A DNA stretch of 64,000 nt from an uncultured Clostridia bacterium. Its GTDB lineage: Bacteria > Bacillota > Clostridia > Christensenellales > Borkfalkiaceae. Each line of letters begins with the position of its first letter. The stretch's first letter is position 1. Shown here in pieces: positions 7,190 through 15,307 of the stretch. The notes under the pieces were generated by a model. It saw only the letters and a program-made list of their open reading frames with translations. It had not been told where the DNA came from and made no database searches. The stretch is from NCBI GenBank assembly GCA_944376335.1, contig CALWCH010000002.1, forward strand, positions 1-64,000. The letters run 5' to 3'. The translations under genes and the position numbers were made by a program.

Positions 7190-8302
7190 TTATAACTTCT
7201 TGATGAAGCAGCGGCGGCGCTTGTGGAGGACGTTGTCGAAGTGCTTCCACTGATTTAAGATGTTGTAGTTTTCCTCGAGGTTGAGGTTGGTTTCGCAGTA
7301 CTTCGCCGTGCCCTCCGTCATCATGCGGCCGATGGCGTCGATCATGATGAGGCTGACGCCGCGGTAGGCAGGCAGCACGCCGATGAGGGCGAGGTCGATG
7401 ATCTCGGGGTCCTTCACCGCCTTCAGCACGCGGAAGAGGGTGGGGATGGTCATGCGGCCGCCCGACTTTTGCAGCGCCTTGGAGATGGAGGGGAAGCACA
7501 GGCCGAAGCAGACGGGCTTCTCGTTCTCGTCTAAGATCATCGCGACAAACCGGGTGTCGATGATCTGGCGGAAGCTCTTGATGAGCTCCTTCTTCTGCGT
7601 TTCGGTAAAGGGCACGGTGCCGTAGATGTTCTCGTACGTCTCGTCGAGGATGCGGAAGAAGTCGTCCTTGTAAAGGCGGATGAACTCGTCCGCGTCCTTC
7701 GTCTCACTCAGGTGCACCTTGTAGCGCTTCATGATCTTCTCTCTGAGCTCCGGGAGCCGCTTGTCGGGCTCCTTGGGGGGATAGAGTTTGTGCTCCACCC
7801 AATCGACGTCTTTCGTGTATCCCAAATTTTCGATGAGCTTTTGATAGTAGGGGTAGTTGTACTGCTCCTCGAAGGTGGAGAGCTCCTCGAAGCCCTCGAT
7901 GAGCAGGCCCTCTCTCTCGAAATCCGAGAAGCCGAGGGGACCGACGACTTCCTCCATGCCCTTCTCCTTCGCCCAATTTTCGACCGCAAAGAAGAGGGCG
8001 GCGGCGACGTCCTCGTCGTCGATGCAGTCGAACCGCGTAAAGCGGACGCGCTTTTGCTTCCACTTCTCGTTGGCGGCCTTCTGCAAGATGCCCGAAATGC
8101 GCCCTGCGACTTCACCGTTTTTATAGGCGAGGAAGTAGACGGCTTCCGACGTCTCGTAGTAGTGGTAGTTCTTCTTGAAGACCTTCATCTCGTCCGCATA
8201 GAGGGGCGGGACGAAGTAGGGGTTGTTTTTGTAGAGCTTTAAGGGAAATTCAACGAATGCCCGCTGGTCCTTCGGGGTCGTTACCTCTTTGACTTGGATC
8301 AT
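7190..8302 (-). CDS. GNAT-like acyltransferase of the YghO type
   Basis: This is a 370-residue cytoplasmic protein. The N-terminal part (KNNPYFVPPLYADEMKVF near residue 25) and the C-terminal GNAT-like segment (LALIGVLPAYRGVSLIMIDAIGRM, then NLNLEENY) are typical of the YghO-like family of putative acyl-CoA N-acyltransferases, whose substrate is not known. The start at 8302 was chosen over a longer frame because AAGGAGAAG precedes it and the upstream residues fall inside the promoter. It is monocistronic, with a near-perfect promoter and a shared terminator. Confidence 0.75.
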   Translation of the reverse strand: MIQVKEVTTPKDQRAFVEFPLKLYKNNPYFVPPLYADEMKVFKKNYHYYETSEAVYFLAYKNGEVAGRISGILQKAANEKWKQKRVRFTRFDCIDDEDVAAALFFAVENWAKEKGMEEVVGPLGFSDFEREGLLIEGFEELSTFEEQYNYPYYQKLIENLGYTKDVDWVEHKLYPPKEPDKRLPELREKIMKRYKVHLSETKDADEFIRLYKDDFFRILDETYENIYGTVPFTETQKKELIKSFRQIIDTRFVAMILDENEKPVCFGLCFPSISKALQKSGGRMTIPTLFRVLKAVKDPEIIDLALIGVLPAYRGVSLIMIDAIGRMMTEGTAKYCETNLNLEENYNILNQWKHFDNVLHKRRRCFIKKL

Positions 8303-8332
8303 ATTCTCTCTTCTCCTTTGTTTAACGATTAA

Positions 8333-8361
8333 ATTATACGCCTTTCTGAGAAATTTGTCAA
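8333..8361 (-). promoter_or_regulatory. Consensus sigma-A promoter of the YghO-like gene
   Basis: Minus strand TTGACA (8361-8356), 17-base spacer, TATAAT (8338-8333). Both hexamers match consensus exactly. Confidence 0.9.
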
Positions 8362-8425
8362 GAAATTTGGCAATTTGGGAGAGTGTGGGAAATGTTGTGA
8401 TTTCCCGAAGATAACTCTTTGCGGT

Positions 8426-8462
8426 TTCGACAAATTTCGACAAAAATCGTGTAAATTCGACG
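8426..8462 (+). promoter_or_regulatory. Tandem Spo0A boxes
   Basis: Two exact TTCGACA boxes at 8426-8432 and 8436-8442 are spaced one helical turn apart. A third with one mismatch (TTCGACG) lies at 8456-8462, two turns further. TTCGACA is the established 0A-box consensus. The boxes lie upstream of the promoter of the Spo0A-like gene at 8560 and also upstream of the divergent YghO-like gene. Confidence 0.75.
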
Positions 8463-8493
8463 GCGGAAACGGGCAGAAATGTTCTGAAAATAC

Positions 8494-8522
8494 TTTACAA
8501 CCGCGAGCAAGTCTTTTATAAT
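8494..8522 (+). promoter_or_regulatory. Sigma-A promoter of the Spo0A-C-like gene
   Basis: TTTACA (8494-8499), 17-base spacer, TATAAT (8517-8522). AGGAGG follows about 20 bases later, before the ATG at 8560. Confidence 0.85.
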
Positions 8523-8559
8523 TTTAGGTACGGAAAAAATATAGGAGGTAGGGAAAATT

Positions 8560-8829
8560 ATGCAAGCTGAGAAAGACAAATTTCTCAAAGAGCGGCTCTT
8601 TTCGCTCGGCATTCGCCCGCACTTGAAGGGATTTTGTTACCTTCTGGAAGGGGCGCGGATGCTCCTTGCGACGGGGCGCGCTCCCACGGCGCACGAACTT
8701 GCGGGGGCATTCGGCGTCGAGGAAGCGCATGTGCGGCGCGTCCTTGAGATGTGCCTGCTGCTTGCCCGCGATAAGGGGCGAACGTTTGAAAGTGCCGACG
8801 CGCTCATATCTACCGTTGCGGCGGGATGA
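8560..8829 (+). CDS. Stand-alone protein resembling the Spo0A DNA-binding domain
   Basis: The 89-residue product aligns by eye with the C-terminal effector domain of Spo0A. LFSLGIRPHLKGFCYLLEGA (residues about 9-30) parallels the conserved IGVPAHIKGYLYLREAI stretch, and VEEAHVRRVLEMCLLLA parallels the Spo0A recognition helix. There is no receiver domain, and the last helices of Spo0A that contact sigma-A and the dimer partner are missing or unrecognisable. It could bind 0A boxes without phosphorylation control, acting as a competitor, modulator or autoregulator. Exact 0A boxes stand upstream of its own promoter. The likeness to Spo0A is clear in pattern, but the function is inferred. Confidence 0.7.
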   Translation: MQAEKDKFLKERLFSLGIRPHLKGFCYLLEGARMLLATGRAPTAHELAGAFGVEEAHVRRVLEMCLLLARDKGRTFESADALISTVAAG

Positions 8830-8848
8830 CGCGTTTGTATTCGGGAAG

Positions 8849-8883
8849 GGCGCGCGCCGCGGAAAATTTCCGCGGCGCGCGCC
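8849..8883. terminator. Perfect 35-base GC palindrome after the Spo0A-like gene
   Basis: Arms of 17 bases (8849-8865 and 8867-8883) centre on 8866. It lies 20 bases past the stop at 8829. There is no strong T tract, but it probably acts as a terminator or mRNA end for one or both convergent genes. Confidence 0.55.
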
Positions 8884-8893
8884 TTAAATTTCA

Positions 8894-8921
8894 CCGCCCC
8901 GAAGCTGTTGCCTCGGGGCGG
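8894..8921 (-). terminator. Hairpin after metA
   Basis: CCGCCCCGA (8894-8902) pairs with TCGGGGCGG (8913-8921). It lies just past the metA stop on the minus strand; the T tract is weak. Confidence 0.5.
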
Positions 8922-8935
8922 CTCCATATTAAACT

Positions 8936-9835
8936 TTAGTTGAGGCGGTAGGGCGTCGTCTGATAGACGAAGTTGAGCCAATTGTTGTAGAAGAGGTTGG
9001 CGGTCGAGGACCAGTTCATCTTGATGCCGCCCGCGTCGTTAAAGTAGTTGAAGGGCTTTTCGATGGGGAGGCCCTTTTGAAGGTCGCGCTCGTACTCCTT
9101 CTGCAGCGTGTTGCGGTCGTATTCCATGTGCCCGAGGACGTACACTTCGGAGTGCGAGAGGTTGCTCGCAATGGCAGCGCCCGCGCGGTGGGAGGAGGCA
9201 AGCACCTTGAGCTGCGGCTCCCTTCTTAAATCGCTCGCGCGCACGGTGGAGTGGCGGGAGTGGCAGACGTGGAACTCGTCCGAAATGCCCCGCATCAGGG
9301 GATCGGGCTCTGCGTCCTCCCGCCTGTGCGTAAACACGCCGAAGAGCTTGCGGGGAAGCGGGTACTTGGGGATGCCGTAGAAGTAGTTGAGCGCCGCCAT
9401 CGCCCCCCAGCAGATGAAGATGGTGGAGGTGACGTTGGTGCGCGTAAAGTCGAAGAGCTTGGTGAGCTCGTCCCAATAGGCGACGTCCTTGAACTCCATG
9501 TCCTCCACGGGCGCGCCCGTGACGATCATGCCGTCGAAGTGTCTCTCCTTCACGCGCTCGAAGGGCTGATAGAAGCGTTCGAGGTATTCCGCCTCGGTGT
9601 TTTTGGAGCGGTAGCTCTCCGTGTGGATGAGGGTGATGTTCACCTGCAGGGGGGAGTTGGACAGCAGCCGCATGAACTGCGTCTCCGTCTCCTTCTTGGT
9701 GGGCATCAGGTTGAGGATAGCGATCTCGATGGGACGGATGTCCTGCGAGGTCGCGCGCTCCTTGTCCATCACGAAGATGCGTTCGCCTTGAAGTACCGAA
9801 TAGGCGGGGATGTTGCGGTCGATGACGATGGGCAT
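8936..9835 (-). CDS. metA: Homoserine O-acetyltransferase (MetA family)
   Basis: It acylates the hydroxyl of L-homoserine in methionine synthesis. The 299-residue product has the MetA catalytic Cys at 142 (ICWGAMAAL) and the His-Glu pair at 236/238 (GHMEYD). Residue 111 is Glu (in TGAPVED); in characterised MetA proteins Glu at this position gives acetyl-CoA specificity and Gly gives succinyl-CoA specificity. It is therefore predicted to make O-acetylhomoserine, the substrate of the enzyme encoded just upstream (stop of metY at 9838, metA start at 9835). The pair gives direct sulfhydrylation to homocysteine. Confidence 0.92.
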   Translation of the reverse strand: MPIVIDRNIPAYSVLQGERIFVMDKERATSQDIRPIEIAILNLMPTKKETETQFMRLLSNSPLQVNITLIHTESYRSKNTEAEYLERFYQPFERVKERHFDGMIVTGAPVEDMEFKDVAYWDELTKLFDFTRTNVTSTIFICWGAMAALNYFYGIPKYPLPRKLFGVFTHRREDAEPDPLMRGISDEFHVCHSRHSTVRASDLRREPQLKVLASSHRAGAAIASNLSHSEVYVLGHMEYDRNTLQKEYERDLQKGLPIEKPFNYFNDAGGIKMNWSSTANLFYNNWLNFVYQTTPYRLN

Positions 9836-9837
9836 AT

Positions 9838-11109
9838 TCAGACCTCGGCGAGCGCCTGCGTTAAGTCGGCGATGATGTCGTCGGGGTTCTCGATGCCGAC
9901 GGAGAGACGGACGAGATTTGCGGGGATGCCCGCCTTTTTGAGGTCTTCGTCCGAGAGCTGGCGGTGCGTCGTCGAAGCGGGGTGCAGCACGCAGCTCCTC
10001 ACGTCCGCGACGTGCGTCTCCTGCGTGATGAGCTTCAAGTGCTCCATGAAGCGGGCGCAGTCGTGCGCGTCGCCCTTGATGCCGAAGCTCATCATGCCGC
10101 CCGTGCCCATGGGCAGGTACTTCTTAGCGAGGGCGTGATAGCGGTCGTGCTCCAGAGAGGGATGGCGCACCCATTCGATCTTGGGATGGCTGTTGAGGAA
10201 GGCGGCGACCTTCCTGGCGTTGGAGCAGTGGCGCTCCATGCGGAGAGCGAGCGTGTCGCAGCCGAGATAGGTCAGAAAGGCGTTCTGGGGGCTCATGATG
10301 GCGCCCGTATCGCGGATCATCTGCGCGCGGCACTTGGTACCGAAGGGGACTTTCTCGTCCGCATACACAAGGCCGTGATAGCTCTCGTCGGGCGTGTTGA
10401 AGTCGGGATAGCGCGCATTGCCCTTATAGTCGAAGTTGGCGATATCCACGATCATGCCGCCGAGCGCCGCCGCATGCCCGTCGATATATTTGCTCGTGGA
10501 GTGGATGACGATGTTGGCGCCGAGCTCGCCCGGGCGGCAGAGGATGGGCGTTGCGAGCGTGTTGTCGACGATGAATAAGAGCTTGTTCTCTTTGGCGATC
10601 GTGGAGAGCTTTTCAAAGTCGAGCACGGCAACGACGGGGTTTGCGACCGTCTCCGCGTAGATAAATCTCGTCTTGTCGTCGACGAGGGAAGCGATCTTTT
10701 CTTTGGGGTCGTCGACGTCGAACATCCTGCATTCGACGCCGAGCTTGGGGAGCGTCGTGCCGAAGAGGTTGAAGGTGCCGCCGTACACTTCGCTCGCACA
10801 GACGATGTTGTCGCCCGCGCGGCAGAGCGTCATCGCGGTCAGTAAGATCGCAGACATGCCCGAAGCGCAGCCGATGCCGTACGCGCCCCCTTCGAGCGCC
10901 GCAACGCGCTTTTCGAGCGCTTCGACGGTGGGGTTTGCAAGGCGGGTGTAGAAGAAGCCCTCCGCCTTGAGGTCGAACAAATCCGCCATCTGCTGCGTGT
11001 CGCCGTAGAAGAAGGTCGTGCTCTGGCAGATCTGGGGGATGCGGCTCTCGCCCGTCTTGGGGGTATAGCCCGCCTGGACGCAGAGGGTGTCGCGCTGGAA
11101 ATCACTCAT
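9838..11109 (-). CDS. metY: O-acetylhomoserine sulfhydrylase (PLP-dependent, MetY-type)
   Basis: The 423-residue enzyme belongs to the Cys/Met-metabolism PLP family and converts O-acetylhomoserine plus sulfide to homocysteine. The PLP lysine is in HSTSKYIDGH. The N-terminal FYTRLANPT and the GCASGMSAI segment are typical of the family, and the length fits MetY (about 425) better than cystathionine gamma-synthase (about 380). GAGGTGAT precedes the start. It follows smpB by 27 bases on the same strand, so it is probably read from the rnr-smpB transcript. The acetyl-type metA next to it supports the assignment. Confidence 0.88.
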   Translation of the reverse strand: MSDFQRDTLCVQAGYTPKTGESRIPQICQSTTFFYGDTQQMADLFDLKAEGFFYTRLANPTVEALEKRVAALEGGAYGIGCASGMSAILLTAMTLCRAGDNIVCASEVYGGTFNLFGTTLPKLGVECRMFDVDDPKEKIASLVDDKTRFIYAETVANPVVAVLDFEKLSTIAKENKLLFIVDNTLATPILCRPGELGANIVIHSTSKYIDGHAAALGGMIVDIANFDYKGNARYPDFNTPDESYHGLVYADEKVPFGTKCRAQMIRDTGAIMSPQNAFLTYLGCDTLALRMERHCSNARKVAAFLNSHPKIEWVRHPSLEHDRYHALAKKYLPMGTGGMMSFGIKGDAHDCARFMEHLKLITQETHVADVRSCVLHPASTTHRQLSDEDLKKAGIPANLVRLSVGIENPDDIIADLTQALAEV

Positions 11110-11136
11110 ACTATCACCTCGAAAATTTTGGAAATT

Positions 11137-11589
11137 TTACTGCATATATTCTTTGGCTTCGCGGTCGGCGGCGCGCTTTTGATCGCGCTCCGCAAGCGAG
11201 CGTTTTTTGTCGTAGGTATGCTTGCCGCGGCAGAGGGCGATCTCCGCCTTGACGAGCGCATCCTTAAAATAAATTTTGAGCGGAACGAGCGTATAGCCCG
11301 ATTTATTCACCTTTCCTGCAATTTTTGCGATCTCCTGCCGATGGAGAAGCAGTTTTCTGTCCTTGCGGCTGTCGCGCGTCGAGAAGGCGCCGCTCTTGTC
11401 GTAGAGGGCGATGTGCATATTCTTGAGGTAGACTTGCCCGCGCTCGACGAGGCAGAAGCTCTCGGAGAGTGAGCACTTTCCGAGGCGGAGCGACTTGACT
11501 TCCGCGCCCTCGAGCACGATGCCCGCCTCGAATTTTTCCTCGATAAAGTACTCAAAGGACGCCGATTTGTTGACTGCAACGATCTTCAT
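11137..11589 (-). CDS. smpB: SsrA-binding protein SmpB
   Basis: SmpB binds tmRNA and brings it to stalled ribosomes for trans-translation. The 150-residue product carries the family hallmarks: EGAEVKSLRLGKCSL near residue 28, YLKNMHIALY, the RDRKLLLHR stretch, and the basic C-terminal tail (KKRSLAERDQKRAADREAKEY) that enters the decoding centre. It lies 2 bases after rnr, the common rnr-smpB arrangement in Firmicutes. The tmRNA gene ssrA, often nearby, was not found in the window. Confidence 0.96.
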   Translation of the reverse strand: MKIVAVNKSASFEYFIEEKFEAGIVLEGAEVKSLRLGKCSLSESFCLVERGQVYLKNMHIALYDKSGAFSTRDSRKDRKLLLHRQEIAKIAGKVNKSGYTLVPLKIYFKDALVKAEIALCRGKHTYDKKRSLAERDQKRAADREAKEYMQ

Positions 11590-11591
11590 GG

Positions 11592-13688
11592 TTATGCCTC
11601 GTCGAGTTTTTGAAGGAGGCGGAACTGCGTCCTTCGCATGCCCCAGTCGACGCCCACGACTTCGACTAAAAGCCTCTCGCCGAGGCGGAAGCTCTGCCGC
11701 GTGCCGCGCAGCTGGAAGCGCTCTTCCACAAATTCATAGTAGTCGTCGGGGAGCGTCTCGAGGGGGAGAAGGCCCTCGATGGTGTTGTCGAGCTCGGCAA
11801 AGAGGCCGAAGGATGTGACGCCCGAGACGGTCGCCTCGTACGTCTCGCCGATCTTGTCCTGCATGTAGGCAACGGTGTAGAGGGCATCCACGTCGCGCTC
11901 CGCCTCCGTCGCGTTCTTTTCGCACTCGGAGGAGCGGAAGGCGGCCTCGACGACGAAGTTTTTATATTTTTCTTTGGTCTCTTCGGGGCGAGTGAGGCTC
12001 TCCTTGATGATGCGGTGAATGCACAAATCGGGATAGCGGCGGATGGGGGAAGTGAAGTGGCAGTAGCACTCGGAAGCGAGGCCGAAGTGCCCCAGATTTT
12101 CCGCCGAATACTTCGCCTTCATCATGGAGCGCAGCATGACGCGGTTGACGAGGGGATAGAGCGCATCGCCCTCGAGCGACTTTAAAAGCTCCTGATAGTC
12201 AAAGGGCGTCACCTTGGCGGGGTTGAATTTGACGGAGACGCCCGCCTCGGTGAGGAATTTTGCAAAGTCCTTCGCCTTCTCTTCGGAGGGGCTCTCGTGC
12301 ACGCGGTACACGAAGGGCATCTTCTTTTCCGTCATAAGGGAGGCGACCGTCTCGTTGGCGAGCACCATGAACTGCTCGATGAGCTCGTGCGAGATGGTGC
12401 GCTCGTACTCGGGAATGATAATTTCCCCGTTCACATAGAGGATCTTCGCCTCCTTGAGGTCCATCGCAACGCCGCCCTTTGCAGAGCGCGCGTCCTTCAG
12501 AATTTTCGTGAGGCGCACCGCCGTATCCACCATTTCGACAAGATCGGGGTACTTCTTTACCGTCTCCTCGTCGCGCTCGTAGAGTTTCGTCACCTCATGA
12601 TAGGTCATGCGGTGGCGGGAGCGGATGACGGAGGGTGCAACGCGGCCATTTACAACTTTGCCGCTTCGGTCCACTTCCATGAGGCAGGAGAGGGTGAGGC
12701 GCTCGACGCCCTCGTTGAGCGAGCAGATGCCGTTGGAGAGGGCAGGGGGGAGCATGGGGAGAACGCGGTCGGGGAAGTAGACGCTCGTGCCGCGCTTGAA
12801 TGCCTCCTTGTCGAGGATGCTGTTCCGCGTCACATAGTGGCTGACGTCGGCGATGTGCACGCCGAGCGAGAAGATGCCGTCCTTTTCCGAGATGGAGATG
12901 GCGTCGTCGATGTCGCGCGTGTCCTCGCCGTCGATGGTGATGATGAGCTCGCTTCGAAGATCGAGGCGGCTCCGAAGGTCCTTTTCGTCGAAGAAGCGGT
13001 CTTCCTGCTTTTTGGCTTCCTCCAAAACGTCCTTGGGAAATTCTTCGTAGAGGTGATGGGCGCGGATGAGGGAGAGCTCTTCCGTGAAGAAGTCGCCCTT
13101 TTCGCCGAGCACTTCGGTAATTTCGCCCACGGGGGTGTTGTCGGGGCGGTAGGACGTAATTTTGACGACCGCCTTGCTCCCCGAGGGGCAGTTTTTATTC
13201 TTGCCGGGGAGGACGAGCACATCCTGCGTGTACTTTCTTTCGTCGGGGTGGAGATAACCCGTCTTGCCCTCCTTTCGGAAGGTGCCGACGAGCTCCGTAT
13301 AGCCTCTTTGGATGACGGCGAGTATTTCGCCTTCGTCGTCCGAGCGGCCGCGCACGGGGATGCACAGTACCGTGTCGCCGTGGAGGGCGTTTTTGACGGC
13401 GCGGCGGGGGATGAAGAAGTCCTCGCCGCCGTCCTCGGGCATAAAGAAGCCGAAGCCGCGCTCATTGCCCGAGAAGGTGCCCCGTTTTGCCCCGAACTGC
13501 TCGGCGGTGCCGTAGCGGAAGCGGCTGTCGGAGAGCAGTTCGCCCTCTCTTACCAGCGAGCGAAGAATGTCGCGAAGGCCGAGGCTCTCCTTTTTGCCGA
13601 GCTTTAAGCGCTTTGCGATCTCGCTGTCGGTGAGAAGGGCGAAGGTGCCGTCCTTGATTTTTTGAAGTATCGATTGTTTTGCGTTCAA
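11592..13688 (-). CDS. rnr: Ribonuclease R
   Basis: This is a processive 3'-5' exoribonuclease that degrades structured RNA and acts with SmpB/tmRNA in quality control. The 698-residue product contains N-terminal cold-shock/OB domains, then the RNB catalytic domain with DGEDTRDIDDAIS (metal-binding Asp cluster) and HIADVSHYV, followed by a C-terminal S1 domain (GETYEATVSGVTSFGLFAEL). The start codon is TTG at 13688, chosen because GGGAGGT lies 6 bases upstream. A terminator hairpin separates it from secG, so it may depend on partial read-through or an unseen promoter. Confidence 0.95.
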   Translation of the reverse strand: MNAKQSILQKIKDGTFALLTDSEIAKRLKLGKKESLGLRDILRSLVREGELLSDSRFRYGTAEQFGAKRGTFSGNERGFGFFMPEDGGEDFFIPRRAVKNALHGDTVLCIPVRGRSDDEGEILAVIQRGYTELVGTFRKEGKTGYLHPDERKYTQDVLVLPGKNKNCPSGSKAVVKITSYRPDNTPVGEITEVLGEKGDFFTEELSLIRAHHLYEEFPKDVLEEAKKQEDRFFDEKDLRSRLDLRSELIITIDGEDTRDIDDAISISEKDGIFSLGVHIADVSHYVTRNSILDKEAFKRGTSVYFPDRVLPMLPPALSNGICSLNEGVERLTLSCLMEVDRSGKVVNGRVAPSVIRSRHRMTYHEVTKLYERDEETVKKYPDLVEMVDTAVRLTKILKDARSAKGGVAMDLKEAKILYVNGEIIIPEYERTISHELIEQFMVLANETVASLMTEKKMPFVYRVHESPSEEKAKDFAKFLTEAGVSVKFNPAKVTPFDYQELLKSLEGDALYPLVNRVMLRSMMKAKYSAENLGHFGLASECYCHFTSPIRRYPDLCIHRIIKESLTRPEETKEKYKNFVVEAAFRSSECEKNATEAERDVDALYTVAYMQDKIGETYEATVSGVTSFGLFAELDNTIEGLLPLETLPDDYYEFVEERFQLRGTRQSFRLGERLLVEVVGVDWGMRRTQFRLLQKLDEA

Positions 13689-13723
13689 AAGTGACCTCCC
13701 TTACAAGGGGAAACTAACAAAAC

Positions 13724-13743
13724 AGGGCAGCCGAAGCCGCCCT
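13724..13743 (-). terminator. Terminator between secG and rnr
   Basis: On the minus strand, AGGGC-GGC-TTC-GGC-T-GCCCT forms a stem followed by GTTTTGTT. It lies between the secG stop and the rnr start. Confidence 0.65.
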
Positions 13744-13765
13744 CGTTTGGTTGATAATGCGCGTT

Positions 13766-14089
13766 TTACGCCGTCCAGATCGCGTCGATCTGCAAGATAA
13801 AGAAGATGACGGCGAGCACTGCCAAGACGCACAGGCAGATGATCGTCCAGCGCTTTAAGACGGCTTCCGTCGACTTTCCTTTATTCTTGCCGAAGAAGGT
13901 CTCGCTCGAGCCGCCGAGGGCGTCGATGCCCTGCGAGTTGCCGGGCTGGAGAAGGACGAGGACGATCGCGGCGAGGGCCGCCACGAACATGAGGATGATA
14001 AAGACGGCGCTGACGATGCGGTAGGTCGCATATGCAGCGTCCGAACTTGCGGGTGCAAGCAGATTGACAAGGTAGCTCAAATAGTTCAT
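13766..14089 (-). CDS. secG: Preprotein translocase subunit SecG
   Basis: SecG is a small membrane subunit of the SecYEG channel. The 107-residue product has two membrane helices (about residues 24-47 and 82-101). They are joined by the conserved cytoplasmic loop with LLQPGNSQGIDALGGSSETFFGKNKGK, which matches the family motif of the Q(R/K)G..GGLGG.....FG type. The start at 14089 was chosen for the AAAGGAAA ribosome site and family length; a longer frame exists but overlaps the promoter. secG before rnr and smpB is the usual Firmicutes order. Confidence 0.94.
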   Translation of the reverse strand: MNYLSYLVNLLAPASSDAAYATYRIVSAVFIILMFVAALAAIVLVLLQPGNSQGIDALGGSSETFFGKNKGKSTEAVLKRWTIICLCVLAVLAVIFFILQIDAIWTA

Positions 14090-14123
14090 AAGGTAATTTC
14101 CTTTCCGTGCATAGTCACAAAGG

Positions 14124-14152
14124 AGTATAGCACATCGCGCCCGAAAACACAA
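14124..14152 (-). promoter_or_regulatory. Sigma-A promoter of secG
   Basis: Minus strand TTGTGT (14152-14147), 17-base spacer, TATACT (14129-14124), about 35 bases before the secG start. Confidence 0.7.
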
Positions 14153-14192
14153 CTTTTTTTCGGGAGGTTTCCCCCGATTTTACAAAAATTTT

Positions 14193-14212
14193 CCCTCCCG
14201 CGAAGGGGAGGG
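14193..14212 (-). terminator. Terminator of the small lipoprotein gene
   Basis: CCCTCCC (14193-14199) pairs with GGGAGGG (14206-14212). On the minus strand it is followed by AAAATTTTTG. Confidence 0.6.
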
Positions 14213-14228
14213 GAAGGATGGCTTTGCT

Positions 14229-14648
14229 TTATGCGTTGATGAACGTGCTCGCAGCGTCGGTGCCGAAGGCAAAGATGAGCACGCAGTTTTCCTTGACCCA
14301 GTCGCTCTTCTGCGCGTCTTCGTAGACGCCCTTGAAGGTCGCGCTGTTTGCGACCATTTCCTCGAGCTTTTTGGTGGAGTGGAATTCGAGGACGATGGCA
14401 ACGCCCATGTCGAGAAGGCCGTCCATCTTGCTGAAGAAGTGCACGGTGCAGGAGTTTTCGTAGTCCGCGTTCTCTTCGCCGAGGGCTTCCACGACTTTGT
14501 CCTGATACTCCTGGAGCGTTTCGCTCTCGGTGTACCCCGCTTCCTCATAGGCCTTCTTGATGGAGCCGTAGCTGCTGCAGGCGGTGAGTGCAAACAGCAT
14601 CACGAGCGAGAGAAGAAGGGTGGTAATAAGTGCAGCTTTGCGTTTCAT
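14229..14648 (-). CDS. Small lipoprotein of unknown function
   Basis: The 139-residue product has a lipoprotein signal peptide (MKRKAALITTLLLSLVM, lipobox LTAC with Cys at residue 24). The mature domain is about 115 residues with mixed helix and strand, and no family was recognised. The charged region KKAYEEAGYTESETLQEYQDK follows the lipid anchor. GGAGG precedes the ATG, and a clean promoter and terminator make it a single-gene unit. It should sit on the outer face of the membrane. Confidence 0.85.
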   Translation of the reverse strand: MKRKAALITTLLLSLVMLFALTACSSYGSIKKAYEEAGYTESETLQEYQDKVVEALGEENADYENSCTVHFFSKMDGLLDMGVAIVLEFHSTKKLEEMVANSATFKGVYEDAQKSDWVKENCVLIFAFGTDAASTFINA

Positions 14649-14678
14649 GAGATACCTCCAAATAAATTTCTCGCCTAT

Positions 14679-14707
14679 AGTATAGCACAGCTTCGGAATT
14701 TTGTCAA
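14679..14707 (-). promoter_or_regulatory. Sigma-A promoter of the small lipoprotein gene
   Basis: Minus strand TTGACA (14707-14702), 17-base spacer, TATACT (14684-14679). Confidence 0.85.
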
Positions 14708-14765
14708 GAGGGAAACATAATTCACTTTTTGAACAATTCCGAGCGTGGCTTTTTGCGTTTTCCGC

Positions 14766-14794
14766 TTTACAAAGGCGGGCAAATTTATTATAAT
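14766..14794 (+). promoter_or_regulatory. Promoter of aroK giving a leaderless transcript
   Basis: TTTACA (14766-14771), 17-base spacer, TATAAT (14789-14794). The ATG of aroK begins at 14801, exactly where transcription should start, and no Shine-Dalgarno sequence lies between. Confidence 0.75.
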
Positions 14795-14800
14795 AAGCGC

Positions 14801-15307
14801 ATGGATAACTTGGTACTCATCGGCATGCCCTCTTCGGGCAAGAGCACGGCGGGGGTATTGCTCGCCAAGCGCATCGGCTACGGCTTTATCGACTGCGACC
14901 TCATCATTCAGGGCGAGGAGGGCAAGAAGCTCTCCGAGATCATCGAAGAGAAGGGGGTGGACGGCTTTATCGCCGTTGAAGAGCGTGTGAATGCCGGCAT
15001 CATGGCGACGCACTGCGTCATTGCGACGGGCGGCAGCGTCGTCTATTCCGACCGCGCCATGCAGCATTTGAAGAGCATCGGCACCGTCGTCTATCTTCAG
15101 CTCGGCCCCGCGGAAGTCGAACGGCGCATTCCCAGCCTTGCAAAAAGGGGCGTCGTCATGCGCGGGAATATCAAAGATGTGAAGGGGCTGCACGAAGAGC
15201 GGCGTCCGCTCTATGAACAGTATGCGGACATCACGGTCTCCTGCGACAATAAAAATATCGACGAGACGGTGGAGGCGATCGCTTCTGCCGCGGGGTTCAA
15301 GCTGTGA
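14801..15307 (+). CDS. aroK: Shikimate kinase
   Basis: It phosphorylates shikimate at O3 in aromatic amino-acid synthesis. The 168-residue product has the Walker A motif GMPSSGKST (residues about 7-15), the DCD shikimate-binding motif (GFIDCDLII), the conserved GGS (ATGGSVV) and the lid Arg region (AKRGVVMRG). The start at 14801 is fixed by the P-loop position; an upstream in-frame ATG would lie before the promoter. It overlaps the next gene at GTGA and begins a run of tightly packed genes up to folA. Confidence 0.92.
   Translation: MDNLVLIGMPSSGKSTAGVLLAKRIGYGFIDCDLIIQGEEGKKLSEIIEEKGVDGFIAVEERVNAGIMATHCVIATGGSVVYSDRAMQHLKSIGTVVYLQLGPAEVERRIPSLAKRGVVMRGNIKDVKGLHEERRPLYEQYADITVSCDNKNIDETVEAIASAAGFKL

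Noticed and set aside
8284..8302. Riboswitch or T-box leaders before metabolic genes such as metY
   Set aside because: metY follows smpB by 27 bases with no leader, and no conserved SAM or T-box elements were recognised anywhere in the window.
11110..11136. tmRNA gene (ssrA) next to smpB
   Set aside because: Only 27 bases separate smpB and metY, and no tRNA-like Ala acceptor end with a tag frame was seen nearby.
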